64,000 nt of DNA from an uncultured Oscillospiraceae bacterium (GTDB taxonomy: Bacteria; Bacillota; Clostridia; Oscillospirales; Oscillospiraceae), in NCBI GenBank assembly GCA_947629915.1, contig CANRFN010000003.1, positions 55,108 to 119,107 of the forward strand. Direction: 5' to 3'. This document shows positions 24,216 through 33,570 of this stretch, in pieces; positions within the stretch are counted from its first letter, which is position 1; every line of letters starts with the position of its first letter. Both the position numbers and the translations under genes were made by a program. Under the pieces are notes generated by a model. It was given only the letters and a program-made list of their open reading frames with translations. It had not been told where the DNA came from and searched no databases.

Positions 24216-27200
24216 TTGTATCTTAAGGCATTGGAAATACAGGGGTTTAAATCCTTCCCGGACAAGACTGTCCTGACCTTCGGCTCGGAGATCACCGCCA
24301 TTGTGGGGCCCAACGGCTCCGGCAAGTCCAACATCGCAGACGCCATCCGCTGGGTGATGGGGGAGCAGTCCTCCCGCACCCTCCGGGGCAGCAAGATGGA
24401 GGACGTGATCTTCCTGGGCACTGAGAAGCGCAAGAGCCTGGGTTTTGCCGAGGTCACCCTGGTGCTGGACAACAGCAGCAAGATCCTGGCCATGGAGGAG
24501 ATCGAGGTGGCCGTCACCCGGCGGTATTACCGCTCCGGGGAAAGTGAATACTATATCAACCGGCAGGCCTGCCGCCTCCGGGACATCAACGAGCTCTTTA
24601 TGGACACCGGCCTGGGCCGCGAGGGGTATTCCATCATCGGCCAGGGCAGGATCGATGAGATCCTCTCCCTGAAAAGCGGAGACCGCCGGGACATCTTCGA
24701 GGAGGCCGCCGGCATCAGCCGGTTCCGCCACCACAAAGAGGACGCGGAGCGGAAGCTGGAGCGCACCGATGAGAACCTGGTGCGCATCAACGACCGCATC
24801 AGCGAGCTGGAACTGCAGGTGGAGCCCCTGCGGGTGGCTGCGGAGAAGACCAGGAAGTACAACCTCTACCAGGGCGAGCTGCGGGGCCTGGAGATCACCC
24901 TCTGGATCCAGCAGCTGGACAAGATCCGCACCGGCAACATCAAGCTGAAGCAGGACCTGGCCAGCGCCCAGCGGCAGAAGAACGCCGCCAAAGAGGAAGT
25001 GGACCGGCTCTACGCGGACAGCGAGCAGTACACCCAGCAGATCCAGGAGAAGGACCTGGAGTCTGAGAAGCTTCGCACCAAGGTGTCCGATCTGGAATCC
25101 CAGCTCCACGCCTGCGAGAACAGCATCGCCCTTTTGGAGAACGACATCCGCAACAACACGGAGAACGCCGCCCGCATCCAGGCCGAGCTGGCCCAGCAGG
25201 AGGACCGGGCAGACGCCATCCGCCAGCAGATCGCCCAGCGGGAGACCCGCCTCCAGGAGATCGCAGACGCCATCGCCGCCTGCAACCAGAAGATCGCAGA
25301 CCTGGACCAGCAGGCCGCCGACACCATCGCCAGCGCCGGCCAAATCAGCGAAGAGCTGGAGGCCCTCCGCCAGAAGGAGCGGCTGCACACGGCATCGGCG
25401 GGAGAGGCCAGAGAGCTGATCTCCGCTCTCTCCGCCGCCGCCCAGGAGTTGCTGGACCGGGACGATGCCCTGGGCCGGGAGCGGAAAGAGCAGGAAGATC
25501 GGATCGCCGAGGCCAGAGCCGCCCGGCAGCAGCTGGAGCAGGAGCTGAAAGAGAAGACCGAGAAGCGGGACGCCACCCGGAATGTGGTAAACGGATACCG
25601 CATGCGCTGCCAGACCCGGCAGCGGAAGCGGGACGAGATCCAGGAGCGGTATAACGCCATCGAGCTGGACAGCACCCGCCTGAAAGAGCGCATTCGGGTT
25701 CTCTCAGACATGGAGAAGGAGTATGAAGGGTACTCCAAGGCGGTAAAAGACGTGATGAACGAGGCCTCCCGGGGCGCCCTCCGGGGCATCCGGGGGCCCG
25801 TGGCCAACCTCATCCATGTGCCAGACCAGTACACCGTGGCCATCGAGACCGCCCTGGGCGGCGCCATGCAGAACCTGGTGGTGGAGCGGGATGAGGACGG
25901 CAGAATGGCCATCGAGTGGCTGAAGCGGGTAAACAGCGGCCGCGCCACCTTCCTCCCCATGAACACCATCCGCCCGGCGGACTTCCGGGAGCGCGGCCTG
26001 GAGAGCGAAAACGGCTTTGTGGGCATGGCGGACACGTTGGTCTCCTTTGACCCCGAGTACCGCAATATCTTCTCCAATCTGCTGGGGAAAGTGGTGATCG
26101 CCCGGGATCTGAACCGGGCCATGGCCATCGCCCGAAAATACAACCACAGAGTTCGGATCGTCACCCTGGACGGCCAGGTGATGAACGTGGGCGGCTCCAT
26201 GACCGGCGGCGCGGTGAGCCGTTCCACCGGCATTCTCTCCCGGGCCAACGAGCTGGAGCGGCTGAACAAGCAGCAGGACGGCTTGGCGGGGGACATGAAG
26301 AAGCTCTCGGAGGACCTCTTTAAGGCCCGGCGGGAGGTAAACGCGGCGGAGTTCGAGATGGAGGACGCCGCCAATGAGCTGCGCACAGAGGAGGACGCGG
26401 TGCTGCAGCTCTCCGAGCGGGTGAACAGCGCATACCGGCAGGTTGAGGAGCTGGAGAAGCGCTCCCAGCTCCTCCAGAGCGAACAACAGCAGATCCGGAC
26501 CCGTATGGAAGAGAACAGCACCGCCACAGAGGACGCCAAGCAGCGGATCGCCGAGCTGGAGGGCAACGCCGCCGCCCTGAGGGCGGAGAGCGAGGCCAAG
26601 GCCGCCAGCCGCAGCACGCTGCAGGAGAAGGCGGCGGCTCTGCAGGAGGAGAAGGCCGGACAGGCCGCGGCGCTGGCCGGTCTGGAGGGCGAGCAGTCCG
26701 CCTCCGAGAAGGGCCTGGCAGAGCTCATAGAACTGCGGGACGGCCTGGCAGGGGACGCCGAGGGGCGCCTTGCCATGATCAGCCGCTTTGAGCAGCAGAA
26801 CACCGAACTGGCCAACCGGATTCAGGAGCAGGAGACCTTGCGCAACACCCTGCGCACCCAGAGCAAGGAGAGCTCCGCCGCCCTGAAGGCCAATACGGAC
26901 GCCCGGATGGAGCTGGAGGGCCGCCGCAACCAGGCGGACCGCCAGGCCAGAGACAAGAACAATGAACTGCTGAACATGGAGCGGGAGGTCTCCACCCTGG
27001 AGCAGAAGGTGAACGCCGCCAGCATGGAGGAGAATCAGCTGCTGGAGAAGCTGTGGGACACCTACGAGCTCTCCTACGATGTAGCCCGCCAGCAGACGGT
27101 GGAGATCGAGTCCGTCTCCAAGGCCCAGCGGCGGATCGGCGAGCTGCGCCGGGCCATCTCCGGCCTCGGCAGCATCAACCCGGACGCGGTGGAGGAGTTC

Positions 27201-27812
27201 CAGCGGGTGAATGAGCGGTACACGCTGTTCACCACCCAGCGGGACGATGTGACCCGGTCCAAGAACGAGCTGGAGGAGATCATCCGCCAGATCACCCAGG
27301 AGATGACCAACATCTTCCGGGAGCAGTTCGACCGCATCGCAGAGCAGTTCCGGGTGACCTTCCTGGAGCTCTTCGGCGGCGGCAGGGCCTCCCTGGAGCT
27401 GGAGGACCCCAACGATGTGCTGAACTGCGGCATCGCCATCAAGGCGCAGCCCCCGGGCAAGGTGGTAAACAGCCTGAGCCAGCTCAGCGGCGGCGAGCGG
27501 GCCTTCATCGCCGTGGCCCTGTACTTCGCCATTTTGAAAGTCCGTCCCACGCCGTTCTGCGTGATGGACGAGATCGATGCCGCCCTGGACGAGTCCAACG
27601 TGGCCCGGTTTGCCCGCTACATCCGCCAGGTGGGGGACAAGACGCAGTTCATCGTCATCACCCACCGCCGGGGCACCATGGAGGAGGCAGACGTGCTCTA
27701 CGGCGTCACCATGCAGGAGGAGGGCGTGAGCCGGATGCTCACCATCAACCTGAACGACATGGAGAGCGAACTACATCTCAACAACGCGGCCGCGGACGAG
27801 GCGGTATACTGA
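24216..27812 (+). CDS. smc: Chromosome segregation ATPase SMC
   Basis: Structural maintenance of chromosomes protein, which with ScpA and ScpB compacts and separates chromosomes. The 1198 residues show Walker A GPNGSGKSN (31-39), a long coiled coil, a hinge around residues 520-640 with GGSMTGGA, a second coiled coil, signature LSGGERAF (about 1090) and Walker B FCVMDEIDAALD (about 1115). The start is TTG: the conserved MYLKALEIQGFKSF sequence begins there and AAGGGG lies 8 nt upstream; no ATG fits. scpA and scpB are not in the window. Confidence 0.97.
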   Translation: MYLKALEIQGFKSFPDKTVLTFGSEITAIVGPNGSGKSNIADAIRWVMGEQSSRTLRGSKMEDVIFLGTEKRKSLGFAEVTLVLDNSSKILAMEEIEVAVTRRYYRSGESEYYINRQACRLRDINELFMDTGLGREGYSIIGQGRIDEILSLKSGDRRDIFEEAAGISRFRHHKEDAERKLERTDENLVRINDRISELELQVEPLRVAAEKTRKYNLYQGELRGLEITLWIQQLDKIRTGNIKLKQDLASAQRQKNAAKEEVDRLYADSEQYTQQIQEKDLESEKLRTKVSDLESQLHACENSIALLENDIRNNTENAARIQAELAQQEDRADAIRQQIAQRETRLQEIADAIAACNQKIADLDQQAADTIASAGQISEELEALRQKERLHTASAGEARELISALSAAAQELLDRDDALGRERKEQEDRIAEARAARQQLEQELKEKTEKRDATRNVVNGYRMRCQTRQRKRDEIQERYNAIELDSTRLKERIRVLSDMEKEYEGYSKAVKDVMNEASRGALRGIRGPVANLIHVPDQYTVAIETALGGAMQNLVVERDEDGRMAIEWLKRVNSGRATFLPMNTIRPADFRERGLESENGFVGMADTLVSFDPEYRNIFSNLLGKVVIARDLNRAMAIARKYNHRVRIVTLDGQVMNVGGSMTGGAVSRSTGILSRANELERLNKQQDGLAGDMKKLSEDLFKARREVNAAEFEMEDAANELRTEEDAVLQLSERVNSAYRQVEELEKRSQLLQSEQQQIRTRMEENSTATEDAKQRIAELEGNAAALRAESEAKAASRSTLQEKAAALQEEKAGQAAALAGLEGEQSASEKGLAELIELRDGLAGDAEGRLAMISRFEQQNTELANRIQEQETLRNTLRTQSKESSAALKANTDARMELEGRRNQADRQARDKNNELLNMEREVSTLEQKVNAASMEENQLLEKLWDTYELSYDVARQQTVEIESVSKAQRRIGELRRAISGLGSINPDAVEEFQRVNERYTLFTTQRDDVTRSKNELEEIIRQITQEMTNIFREQFDRIAEQFRVTFLELFGGGRASLELEDPNDVLNCGIAIKAQPPGKVVNSLSQLSGGERAFIAVALYFAILKVRPTPFCVMDEIDAALDESNVARFARYIRQVGDKTQFIVITHRRGTMEEADVLYGVTMQEEGVSRMLTINLNDMESELHLNNAAADEAVY

Positions 27813-27830
27813 CAGAGCAGGTGATTCCCA

Positions 27831-28700
27831 ATGGGTTTCTTTGATAAAATTAAAAAGATCGGCATCTTCCAGAGCTTCTTTACCAAGCTGGACGATGACT
27901 TCTACGAGGAGCTGGAGGAGTCTCTGGTGATGGCGGACATGGGCGCCGAGCTCACCATGGAGGCCGTGGAGGAGCTCCGCGCCCGCTGCAAGGCGGAGGG
28001 CATTCTGGACGTGGAGGGCGCCCGGGACTGCATGAAGGACATCCTGGCGGAAAAACTCACCTTCGACAGCATGGACGTGGACCTGGAGCGCACCCCCGCC
28101 GTGGTGCTCTTCATCGGGGTGAACGGGGTGGGCAAGACCACCTCCATCGGCAAGCTGGCCTCCCGCTGGAAGCATGAGGGCAAGCGGGTGCTGCTGGCGG
28201 CAGGGGACACCTTCCGGGCCGCCGCGGCGGAGCAGCTCACCATCTGGTCTGAGCGGGCCGGGGTGGACATCATCAAGCAGCACGAGGGGGCAGACCCCGC
28301 TGCCGTGGTCTATGATGCCCTCAACGCCGCCAGAGCCCGCAAGGCGGACGTGGTGCTGGTGGACACCGCAGGCCGGCTCCACAACAAGCAGAACCTGATG
28401 AATGAGCTCAACAAGATCAGCCGGGTGATCGACCGGGAGCTGCCCAACTCCAGCCGGGAGAATCTGCTGGTGCTGGACGCCACCACCGGCCAGAACGGCC
28501 TCATCCAGGCCAAGGAGTTTGCCAAGGCCGCCGGGGTGACCGGCATCGTGCTCACCAAACTGGACGGCACCGCCAAGGGCGGCATCGTCATCGCCATCGC
28601 CCGGGATCTGGGGGTGCCGGTGAAGTTTGTTGGCGTGGGCGAGGGCGTGGACGACCTCCGCCCCTTCGTCCCCCGGGACTTTACAGAGGCGCTGCTGTAA
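27831..28700 (+). CDS. ftsY: Signal recognition particle receptor FtsY
   Basis: Membrane-associated SRP GTPase that docks ribosomes at SecYEG. The 289 residues include the N-terminal four-helix NG bundle, the G1 loop GVNGVGKTTSIGKLA, DTFRAAAAEQL, DTAGR, TKLDGTAKGG and the C-terminal VGEGVDDLRPF. It lacks a long acidic A domain, as is usual in Firmicutes. 18 nt after smc, the common clostridial order. Confidence 0.97.
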   Translation: MGFFDKIKKIGIFQSFFTKLDDDFYEELEESLVMADMGAELTMEAVEELRARCKAEGILDVEGARDCMKDILAEKLTFDSMDVDLERTPAVVLFIGVNGVGKTTSIGKLASRWKHEGKRVLLAAGDTFRAAAAEQLTIWSERAGVDIIKQHEGADPAAVVYDALNAARARKADVVLVDTAGRLHNKQNLMNELNKISRVIDRELPNSSRENLLVLDATTGQNGLIQAKEFAKAAGVTGIVLTKLDGTAKGGIVIAIARDLGVPVKFVGVGEGVDDLRPFVPRDFTEALL

Positions 28701-28741
28701 AGGAAATTAGCCTTACAGAATACAGGAGGAGCTGAACGTTG

Positions 28742-29326
28742 ATGAAACTGGTGCTGGCCAGCAAAAATCCCAAGAAACTCGCCGAGTTGTCCACCATTCT
28801 CTCCGGCCTCGGCATCGAGGTCTGTCTCCAGGCCGATGCGGGCGTGGATGTGGAAGTGGAGGAGACCGGTGCCACCTTTGAAGAGAACTCCATGCTGAAG
28901 GCCAAGGCCGTGATGGAGGCCTCCGGACTGCCTGCGGTGGCGGACGACTCCGGCCTCTGCTGCGATGGCCTCAACGGCGCCCCCGGGGTGTACTCCGCCC
29001 GATACGGCGGACCCGGCCTGGACGATGCCGGCCGGTACCGCCTGCTGCTGGAGAATCTCCGGGGACAGACCCGGGCGGCCAAATTCGTCTCGGTGATCAC
29101 CTGCTGCTTCCCCAACGGCGATGTGATCACCGCAAGAGGGGAGTGCCCCGGCACCATCGCCTTTGCCCCCCAGGGCAGCGGCGGCTTCGGCTATGACCCC
29201 GTGTTCTTCGTGCCCTCCCTGAAGAAGACCTTTGCCCAGCTCTCTCCCGAGGAGAAGAACGCCATCTCCCACCGTGGCAAGGCGCTGCGGGCCTTTGCTG
29301 AGAAACTGGAGGCCTATTTGGGCTAA
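28742..29326 (+). CDS. rdgB: XTP/dITP pyrophosphatase (RdgB/HAM1)
   Basis: House-cleaning enzyme that hydrolyses non-canonical purine NTPs such as XTP and dITP. The 194 residues carry LASKNPKKLAEL, TFEENSMLKAKAV, DDSGLCCDGLNGAPGVYSARY, GSGGFGYDPVF and SHRGKALRAF, all family motifs. ATG chosen; a TTG one codon earlier also has good spacing to AGGAGGAG. Confidence 0.95.
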   Translation: MKLVLASKNPKKLAELSTILSGLGIEVCLQADAGVDVEVEETGATFEENSMLKAKAVMEASGLPAVADDSGLCCDGLNGAPGVYSARYGGPGLDDAGRYRLLLENLRGQTRAAKFVSVITCCFPNGDVITARGECPGTIAFAPQGSGGFGYDPVFFVPSLKKTFAQLSPEEKNAISHRGKALRAFAEKLEAYLG

Positions 29327-29461
29327 AAATGCACCGGCCGGTGAGAAAAAATCTGAGAAGCCCGGCCTGTCCATAGAGAGATTACAAAACAATCACAGTT
29401 TGTTCACAAATGGATGATAGAAACAGTTCGGCATTCTGGTACAGGAGAGGGGGAGGACCCA

Positions 29462-29767
29462 ATGGATCTGACGAGTAAGCAGCGTGCCCAGCTCCGGAGC
29501 ATGGCCACAGACATCGACACCATTCTTCTCGTGGGCAAAGACGGCATCGGCCCCAATCTGATCACCCAGGCCAACGATGCCCTGGAGGCCAGAGAGCTCA
29601 TCAAGGGCAAGGTGTTGGACAACAGCATGCTGTCTCCCCGGGAGTGCGCTGAGGCACTGGCCAAGGAGGCCAGAGCAGAGGTGGTACAGGTCATCGGCAG
29701 CAAGTTTGTGCTGTACCGGGAGACCCACAGCAAACCAAAAGACAAGAGAATCCGGCTCGTGAAGTGA
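29462..29767 (+). CDS. yhbY: YhbY/CRM-domain RNA-binding protein
   Basis: A 101-residue CRM-domain protein associated with ribosome assembly. It has LTSKQRAQLRSMA, the GxxG-type loop VGKDGIGPNLI, and VQVIGSKFVLYR, covering the entire family. GGGGGAGG lies 5 nt before the ATG. It sits directly before nadD, the usual Firmicute neighbourhood. Confidence 0.94.
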   Translation: MDLTSKQRAQLRSMATDIDTILLVGKDGIGPNLITQANDALEARELIKGKVLDNSMLSPRECAEALAKEARAEVVQVIGSKFVLYRETHSKPKDKRIRLVK

Positions 29768-29802
29768 TGATCCAAACCCGAAAGGCATGGCGGTGATTCC
29801 AT

Positions 29803-31011
29803 ATGAAGATCGGACTGTACGGAGGTAGTTTTAACCCGCCCCATCTGGGACATCTGGCGGCGGCACGGGCTGCGGTGCAGGCACTGCAGCTGGATGAATT
29901 GGTCTTGATCCCGGCGGGGATTCCGCCCCACAAGGCACTGGCGCCGGACAGCCCGGCGCCGGAGACCCGGCTGGCCCTCACCGCCCTGGTGGCGGATCAG
30001 CTGCAGTGGGAGACCCCGGGGGTGAAGATCTCGGTGTGGGACGAGGAGATCCGCCGGCAGGGGAAGAGCTACACCGCGGACACTTTGCAGGCGGCCCGGG
30101 AGCGCTGGCCAGGCGCCGCGCTCTGGCTGCTCACCGGCACGGACATGTTCCTCACGCTCCACACCTGGTATCACCCGGAGATCATCCTGGACATCGCCGG
30201 CCTCTGTGCCTTCTCCCGCACAGCCGCTGTGCCCTCGGATGCTTTCGATGCCCAGCAGCGCCGTCTGGAAGAACAGTACGGCGCCCGGGTGGTGCGGATC
30301 GCCATTCCGGATCTGGTGGAAGTGAGCTCCACAGACCTCCGGGCCATGCTGCCTGCGGGCGAGGGCGGGGCATATCTCACCCAGCCGGTTCTGGGCTATA
30401 TCCTCCGGGAGCACCTCTATGGAACAAATGCCGATCTCAGCCGTCTAAGTACTGAGGCGCTGCGCTGTGTGGCCTACTCCATGGTGAGGGCAAAGCGGAT
30501 TCCCCACATCCGGGGCACCGAGGAGACGGCGGCGGCATTGGCCCGCCGCTGGGGCGCAGACGAGGAGACCGCCCGGAGAGCGGCCATTCTCCACGACTGC
30601 ACCAAGTACTGGACCCCTGCGGAGCATCTCACCTTCTGTGACCAGTACGGAGAGCCTCTTACCCCCTTGGAGCGCAGCGAGGAGAAGCTCATGCACGCCA
30701 AGAGCGGCGCCGCCGTGGCCGAACACCGCTTTGGGGCATCGCAGGAGGCCGCCTCCGCCATCCGGTATCACACCACCGGCCGGGGCAATATGTCCCTTTT
30801 GGAAAAAATCATCTACATCGCCGATTTCATCGAGCCCAACCGCACCTTCTCCGGCGTGGAATCCATGCGTGAGGCCGCGTTCCGGGATCTGGACGCCGCA
30901 GTTGGCCTCGGCACCGGCTGCTGCATTGCCGAGATGAAGCAGCGGGGCAAGACCATTGATCCCAATACCCAGGCGGCATACCATTGCTATGGGAGACCGG
31001 CTGTGACATAG
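29803..31011 (+). CDS. nadD: NadD-YqeK fusion: nicotinate-nucleotide adenylyltransferase plus HD-domain hydrolase
   Basis: One 402-residue chain joins two proteins that are usually separate neighbours. Residues about 1-205 are NadD (GLYGGSFNPPHLGH with the HxGH motif, and EVSSTDLR), which adenylates nicotinate mononucleotide in NAD synthesis. Residues about 215-400 are a YqeK-type HD domain (AAILHDCTKYW near residues 260-270, LMHAKSGAAVAEHRFG, and IADFIEPNR); YqeK relatives hydrolyse diadenosine tetraphosphate. No frameshift is seen; the reading frame runs straight through. Confidence 0.92.
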   Translation: MKIGLYGGSFNPPHLGHLAAARAAVQALQLDELVLIPAGIPPHKALAPDSPAPETRLALTALVADQLQWETPGVKISVWDEEIRRQGKSYTADTLQAARERWPGAALWLLTGTDMFLTLHTWYHPEIILDIAGLCAFSRTAAVPSDAFDAQQRRLEEQYGARVVRIAIPDLVEVSSTDLRAMLPAGEGGAYLTQPVLGYILREHLYGTNADLSRLSTEALRCVAYSMVRAKRIPHIRGTEETAAALARRWGADEETARRAAILHDCTKYWTPAEHLTFCDQYGEPLTPLERSEEKLMHAKSGAAVAEHRFGASQEAASAIRYHTTGRGNMSLLEKIIYIADFIEPNRTFSGVESMREAAFRDLDAAVGLGTGCCIAEMKQRGKTIDPNTQAAYHCYGRPAVT

Positions 31012-31032
31012 TTTGATAGAGGAGTATCGCCC

Positions 31033-33165
31033 ATGCACCCTGACGATTATCCCACTGGCATTGATGAATCCCTGTTTGATCCGCCCCAGGACGATGAGCC
31101 TGAAGAGATGGAAGAGCCGGAAGAGCCCGATGAGCCCTTTGCGCCGGAGCCGCCCCAGAGCGAACCAGACGAACCCACATTCCGCATCGACCTGAGCCCG
31201 CAGCAGACGCCCTCTGCGCCCGCCCAGGACGTTGGCGATGAACCCACCTGCAGGATCGATGTGTCCGCCGCCTCCCAGGATCCGGAGGACAACAGCGCCC
31301 CCACCCGCAGGATCGACCTCTCCGCCAGCACGCCGCCGGCCCCGGTGTCCCCAGAGGACGCCAGTGCGCCCACCCGGAAGATCCAGCTTCCCAACACACC
31401 GGAGCCGGAAAACACACCGGAGCCAGAAGAGGCGGAGAAAGAGCCCACACCGCCGCCCCCGCCCATGCCGCCGCAGTCCCAGAAGGGAAAGCGGCTGCGG
31501 ATCGTGCTCATCGCGGTGGCCGCCGTGATCATTGTACTGCTGCTGGCGGGCTTTCTCTTCGTGCGGCGATGGTTTGTCCGGCCCAACCTGCCGATGGAAC
31601 CGGTGGAGACCTATCAGCCGCTGATCACCCAGCCCCCGGCGACGGAGAAGCCCTCCCAGGCCCCCGATGCAGAGGAGACGGAGGATCCGGAGCCCACGGA
31701 GACGCCCGTCTACGACCGGGAGACCGTCCAGCCCAAGGTGAGCGGGGAGCGGAAGAGTGAGAACTTCTTCACCTTCCTGATCTTCGGCTCGGACATCGCC
31801 TCCGGCAACACGGACACCATGATGGTGGTCTCCTATGACGCAGACAACCAGAAGGCCACGGTGATCTCCCTGCCGAGAGACACCCTCATCAACTCCGCCA
31901 GCACCTACTCCAAGAAGCTGAACAATGTGTACGTCTTCAATGGCGGCGGCGAGCGGGGGACCGAGGCCCTGCGCCGGGAGGTCTCAGAGCTGCTGGGCTT
32001 TGTGCCGGACTTCTATGTGCGGATCGACTGGGAGCTGGTAAAGGACATGGTGGACGCCATCGGCGGCGTCTGGTTTGATGTCCCGTACCGCATGAAGTAT
32101 GACGACCCCACCCAGGACCTGCACATCGACCAGGAGCCCGGATACCGCTTCCTGGACGGCGATGACGCCATGCAGGTGGTCCGCTGGCGGCACAACAACC
32201 AGGGCGTGGCGAGCGGCAGCAAGGACGGCAGCGACATCACCCGCATCGGCATCCAGCAGGACTTCCTGAAAGCCGTGCTGGAGCAGACTTTGCAGATCAA
32301 GAACCTCTGGAAGATCGATGAGCTGATGAGCCTCTTCAGCGAGCGGGTATACAGCAATCTGAGCATTGAAAACCTGCTGTGGCTGGCCCAGCGGGCGGTG
32401 TTCGGCGGGCTGAAGGCGGAGAACGTGGAGTTTACCATCTTCCCGTATCTCTTCGCCACAGACTTTCTGAACCGCGGCTTCGTGGTGGCCAATCAGTCCG
32501 CCCTGCTTACCCTGATCAATGAGAAGCTGAACCCCTACGTGCAGGAGGTAACCATCACCCAGCTGGACCTGATGAGCGTGGCACCGGACGGCAGCCACCG
32601 CTCCTCCACCGGAGTGCTGGCCGATCCCACCATGGCGACCCCGCCGGTGGTGGCCACCCCGGAGCCCACCCCGGACCCCAACGCCACAGAGGAGCCGGCG
32701 GAGTCCGGAGATCCCGCTGCATCCACAGATCCCGGCGAGCCGCTGGAATCCGGCGAGCCGGTGGAATCTGGAGAGCCGGTGGAGTCCGAGGAGCCGATTG
32801 CATCCACAGACCCCGCCGCGTCCGTTGCGGGCGAGACGCCAGGGGAGAGCGGCGAGAACGTCCCCGCAGATGACCCGGCCGTCTCCGAAAGCCCGGATAC
32901 CCCGGCCGTCTCCGAAAACCCGGATGCCCCGGCCGTCTCCGAAAACCCGGATGCCCCGGCGGCCATCGCCACCGAGGCCCCCATCTCTCAGGAGCCGCCG
33001 GCAGACAATCCCCCCGCCGCAGACAGCACCCCGGCCCCGGAGGACACTGCGCCGGAGGAGCCCCAGACAGACCCAGTAGAACCCCCGGCGGAGCCCACGC
33101 CTGCGGCAGAGGCGCCCGCACCGGAAGACAATCCCCCGGAGATCTCCGGGGAGGAGACCAACTGA
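31033..33165 (+). CDS. LytR-CpsA-Psr (LCP) family protein with long low-complexity tails
   Basis: LCP enzymes attach wall teichoic acid or other glycopolymers to peptidoglycan. The 710-residue protein has an acidic cytoplasmic region (1-155) with four copies of a motif close to PTxRIDLS (residues 47-55, 70-78, 89-97, 112-120), a transmembrane helix near 157-180 (RIVLIAVAAVIIVLLLAGFLF), an LCP domain about 240-420 (FGSDIASGNTDTMMVVSYD, VISLPRDTLI, DAIGGVWFDV, RWRHNNQG) and a Glu/Pro/Ser/Ala-rich tail with repeats. GAGGAG lies 8 nt before the ATG. It stands between nadD/yqeK and rsfS, as in many clostridia. Confidence 0.93.
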   Translation: MHPDDYPTGIDESLFDPPQDDEPEEMEEPEEPDEPFAPEPPQSEPDEPTFRIDLSPQQTPSAPAQDVGDEPTCRIDVSAASQDPEDNSAPTRRIDLSASTPPAPVSPEDASAPTRKIQLPNTPEPENTPEPEEAEKEPTPPPPPMPPQSQKGKRLRIVLIAVAAVIIVLLLAGFLFVRRWFVRPNLPMEPVETYQPLITQPPATEKPSQAPDAEETEDPEPTETPVYDRETVQPKVSGERKSENFFTFLIFGSDIASGNTDTMMVVSYDADNQKATVISLPRDTLINSASTYSKKLNNVYVFNGGGERGTEALRREVSELLGFVPDFYVRIDWELVKDMVDAIGGVWFDVPYRMKYDDPTQDLHIDQEPGYRFLDGDDAMQVVRWRHNNQGVASGSKDGSDITRIGIQQDFLKAVLEQTLQIKNLWKIDELMSLFSERVYSNLSIENLLWLAQRAVFGGLKAENVEFTIFPYLFATDFLNRGFVVANQSALLTLINEKLNPYVQEVTITQLDLMSVAPDGSHRSSTGVLADPTMATPPVVATPEPTPDPNATEEPAESGDPAASTDPGEPLESGEPVESGEPVESEEPIASTDPAASVAGETPGESGENVPADDPAVSESPDTPAVSENPDAPAVSENPDAPAAIATEAPISQEPPADNPPAADSTPAPEDTAPEEPQTDPVEPPAEPTPAAEAPAPEDNPPEISGEETN

Positions 33166-33182
33166 GAAAGGAAGACCGATCC

Positions 33183-33557
33183 ATGCTGGAACCGAAAGAA
33201 ATCGCTGAACTGGCTGTAAAAGCGCTGGACGAGAAAAAAGGCAAGGATATCCGGATGCTCCACATCGAGGCCCAGAGCACCCTGGCCGATTACTTTGTGA
33301 TCTGCAACGGCACTTCCACCACCCAGGTCCGCGCCCTGGCGGACGCCGTAGAGGAGATCCTGGACAAGGCGGGGGAGCAGCCCCATCATGTAGAGGGTCA
33401 CCGGGGCGGCCAGTGGACCCTGATGGATTACTCCTCCGTGGTGATCCACATCTTCACGGAAGAGGGCCGCGAATTCTATTCTTTGGAGCGGCTGTGGTCT
33501 GACGCCGAGCAGGTGGACATCTCCGCCCTTCTGAAGACAGACGACACGGCAAAGTGA
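33183..33557 (+). CDS. rsfS: Ribosomal silencing factor RsfS
   Basis: Binds ribosomal protein uL14 and blocks subunit joining when nutrients run low. The 124 residues match the whole family: ALDEKKGKDIRMLHIE, LADYFVICNGTSTTQVRALAD, HVEGHRGGQWTLMDYSSVVIHIF and REFYSLERLW. AAAGGA precedes the ATG; 17 nt after the LCP gene. Confidence 0.95.
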   Translation: MLEPKEIAELAVKALDEKKGKDIRMLHIEAQSTLADYFVICNGTSTTQVRALADAVEEILDKAGEQPHHVEGHRGGQWTLMDYSSVVIHIFTEEGREFYSLERLWSDAEQVDISALLKTDDTAK

Positions 33558-33570
33558 GGTATAATCCCTT

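Noticed and set aside
25010..27665. Long minus-strand frames opposite smc
   Set aside because: Mirror of the coiled-coil coding sequence, giving Ser/Arg- or Leu/His-rich translations with no known domain.
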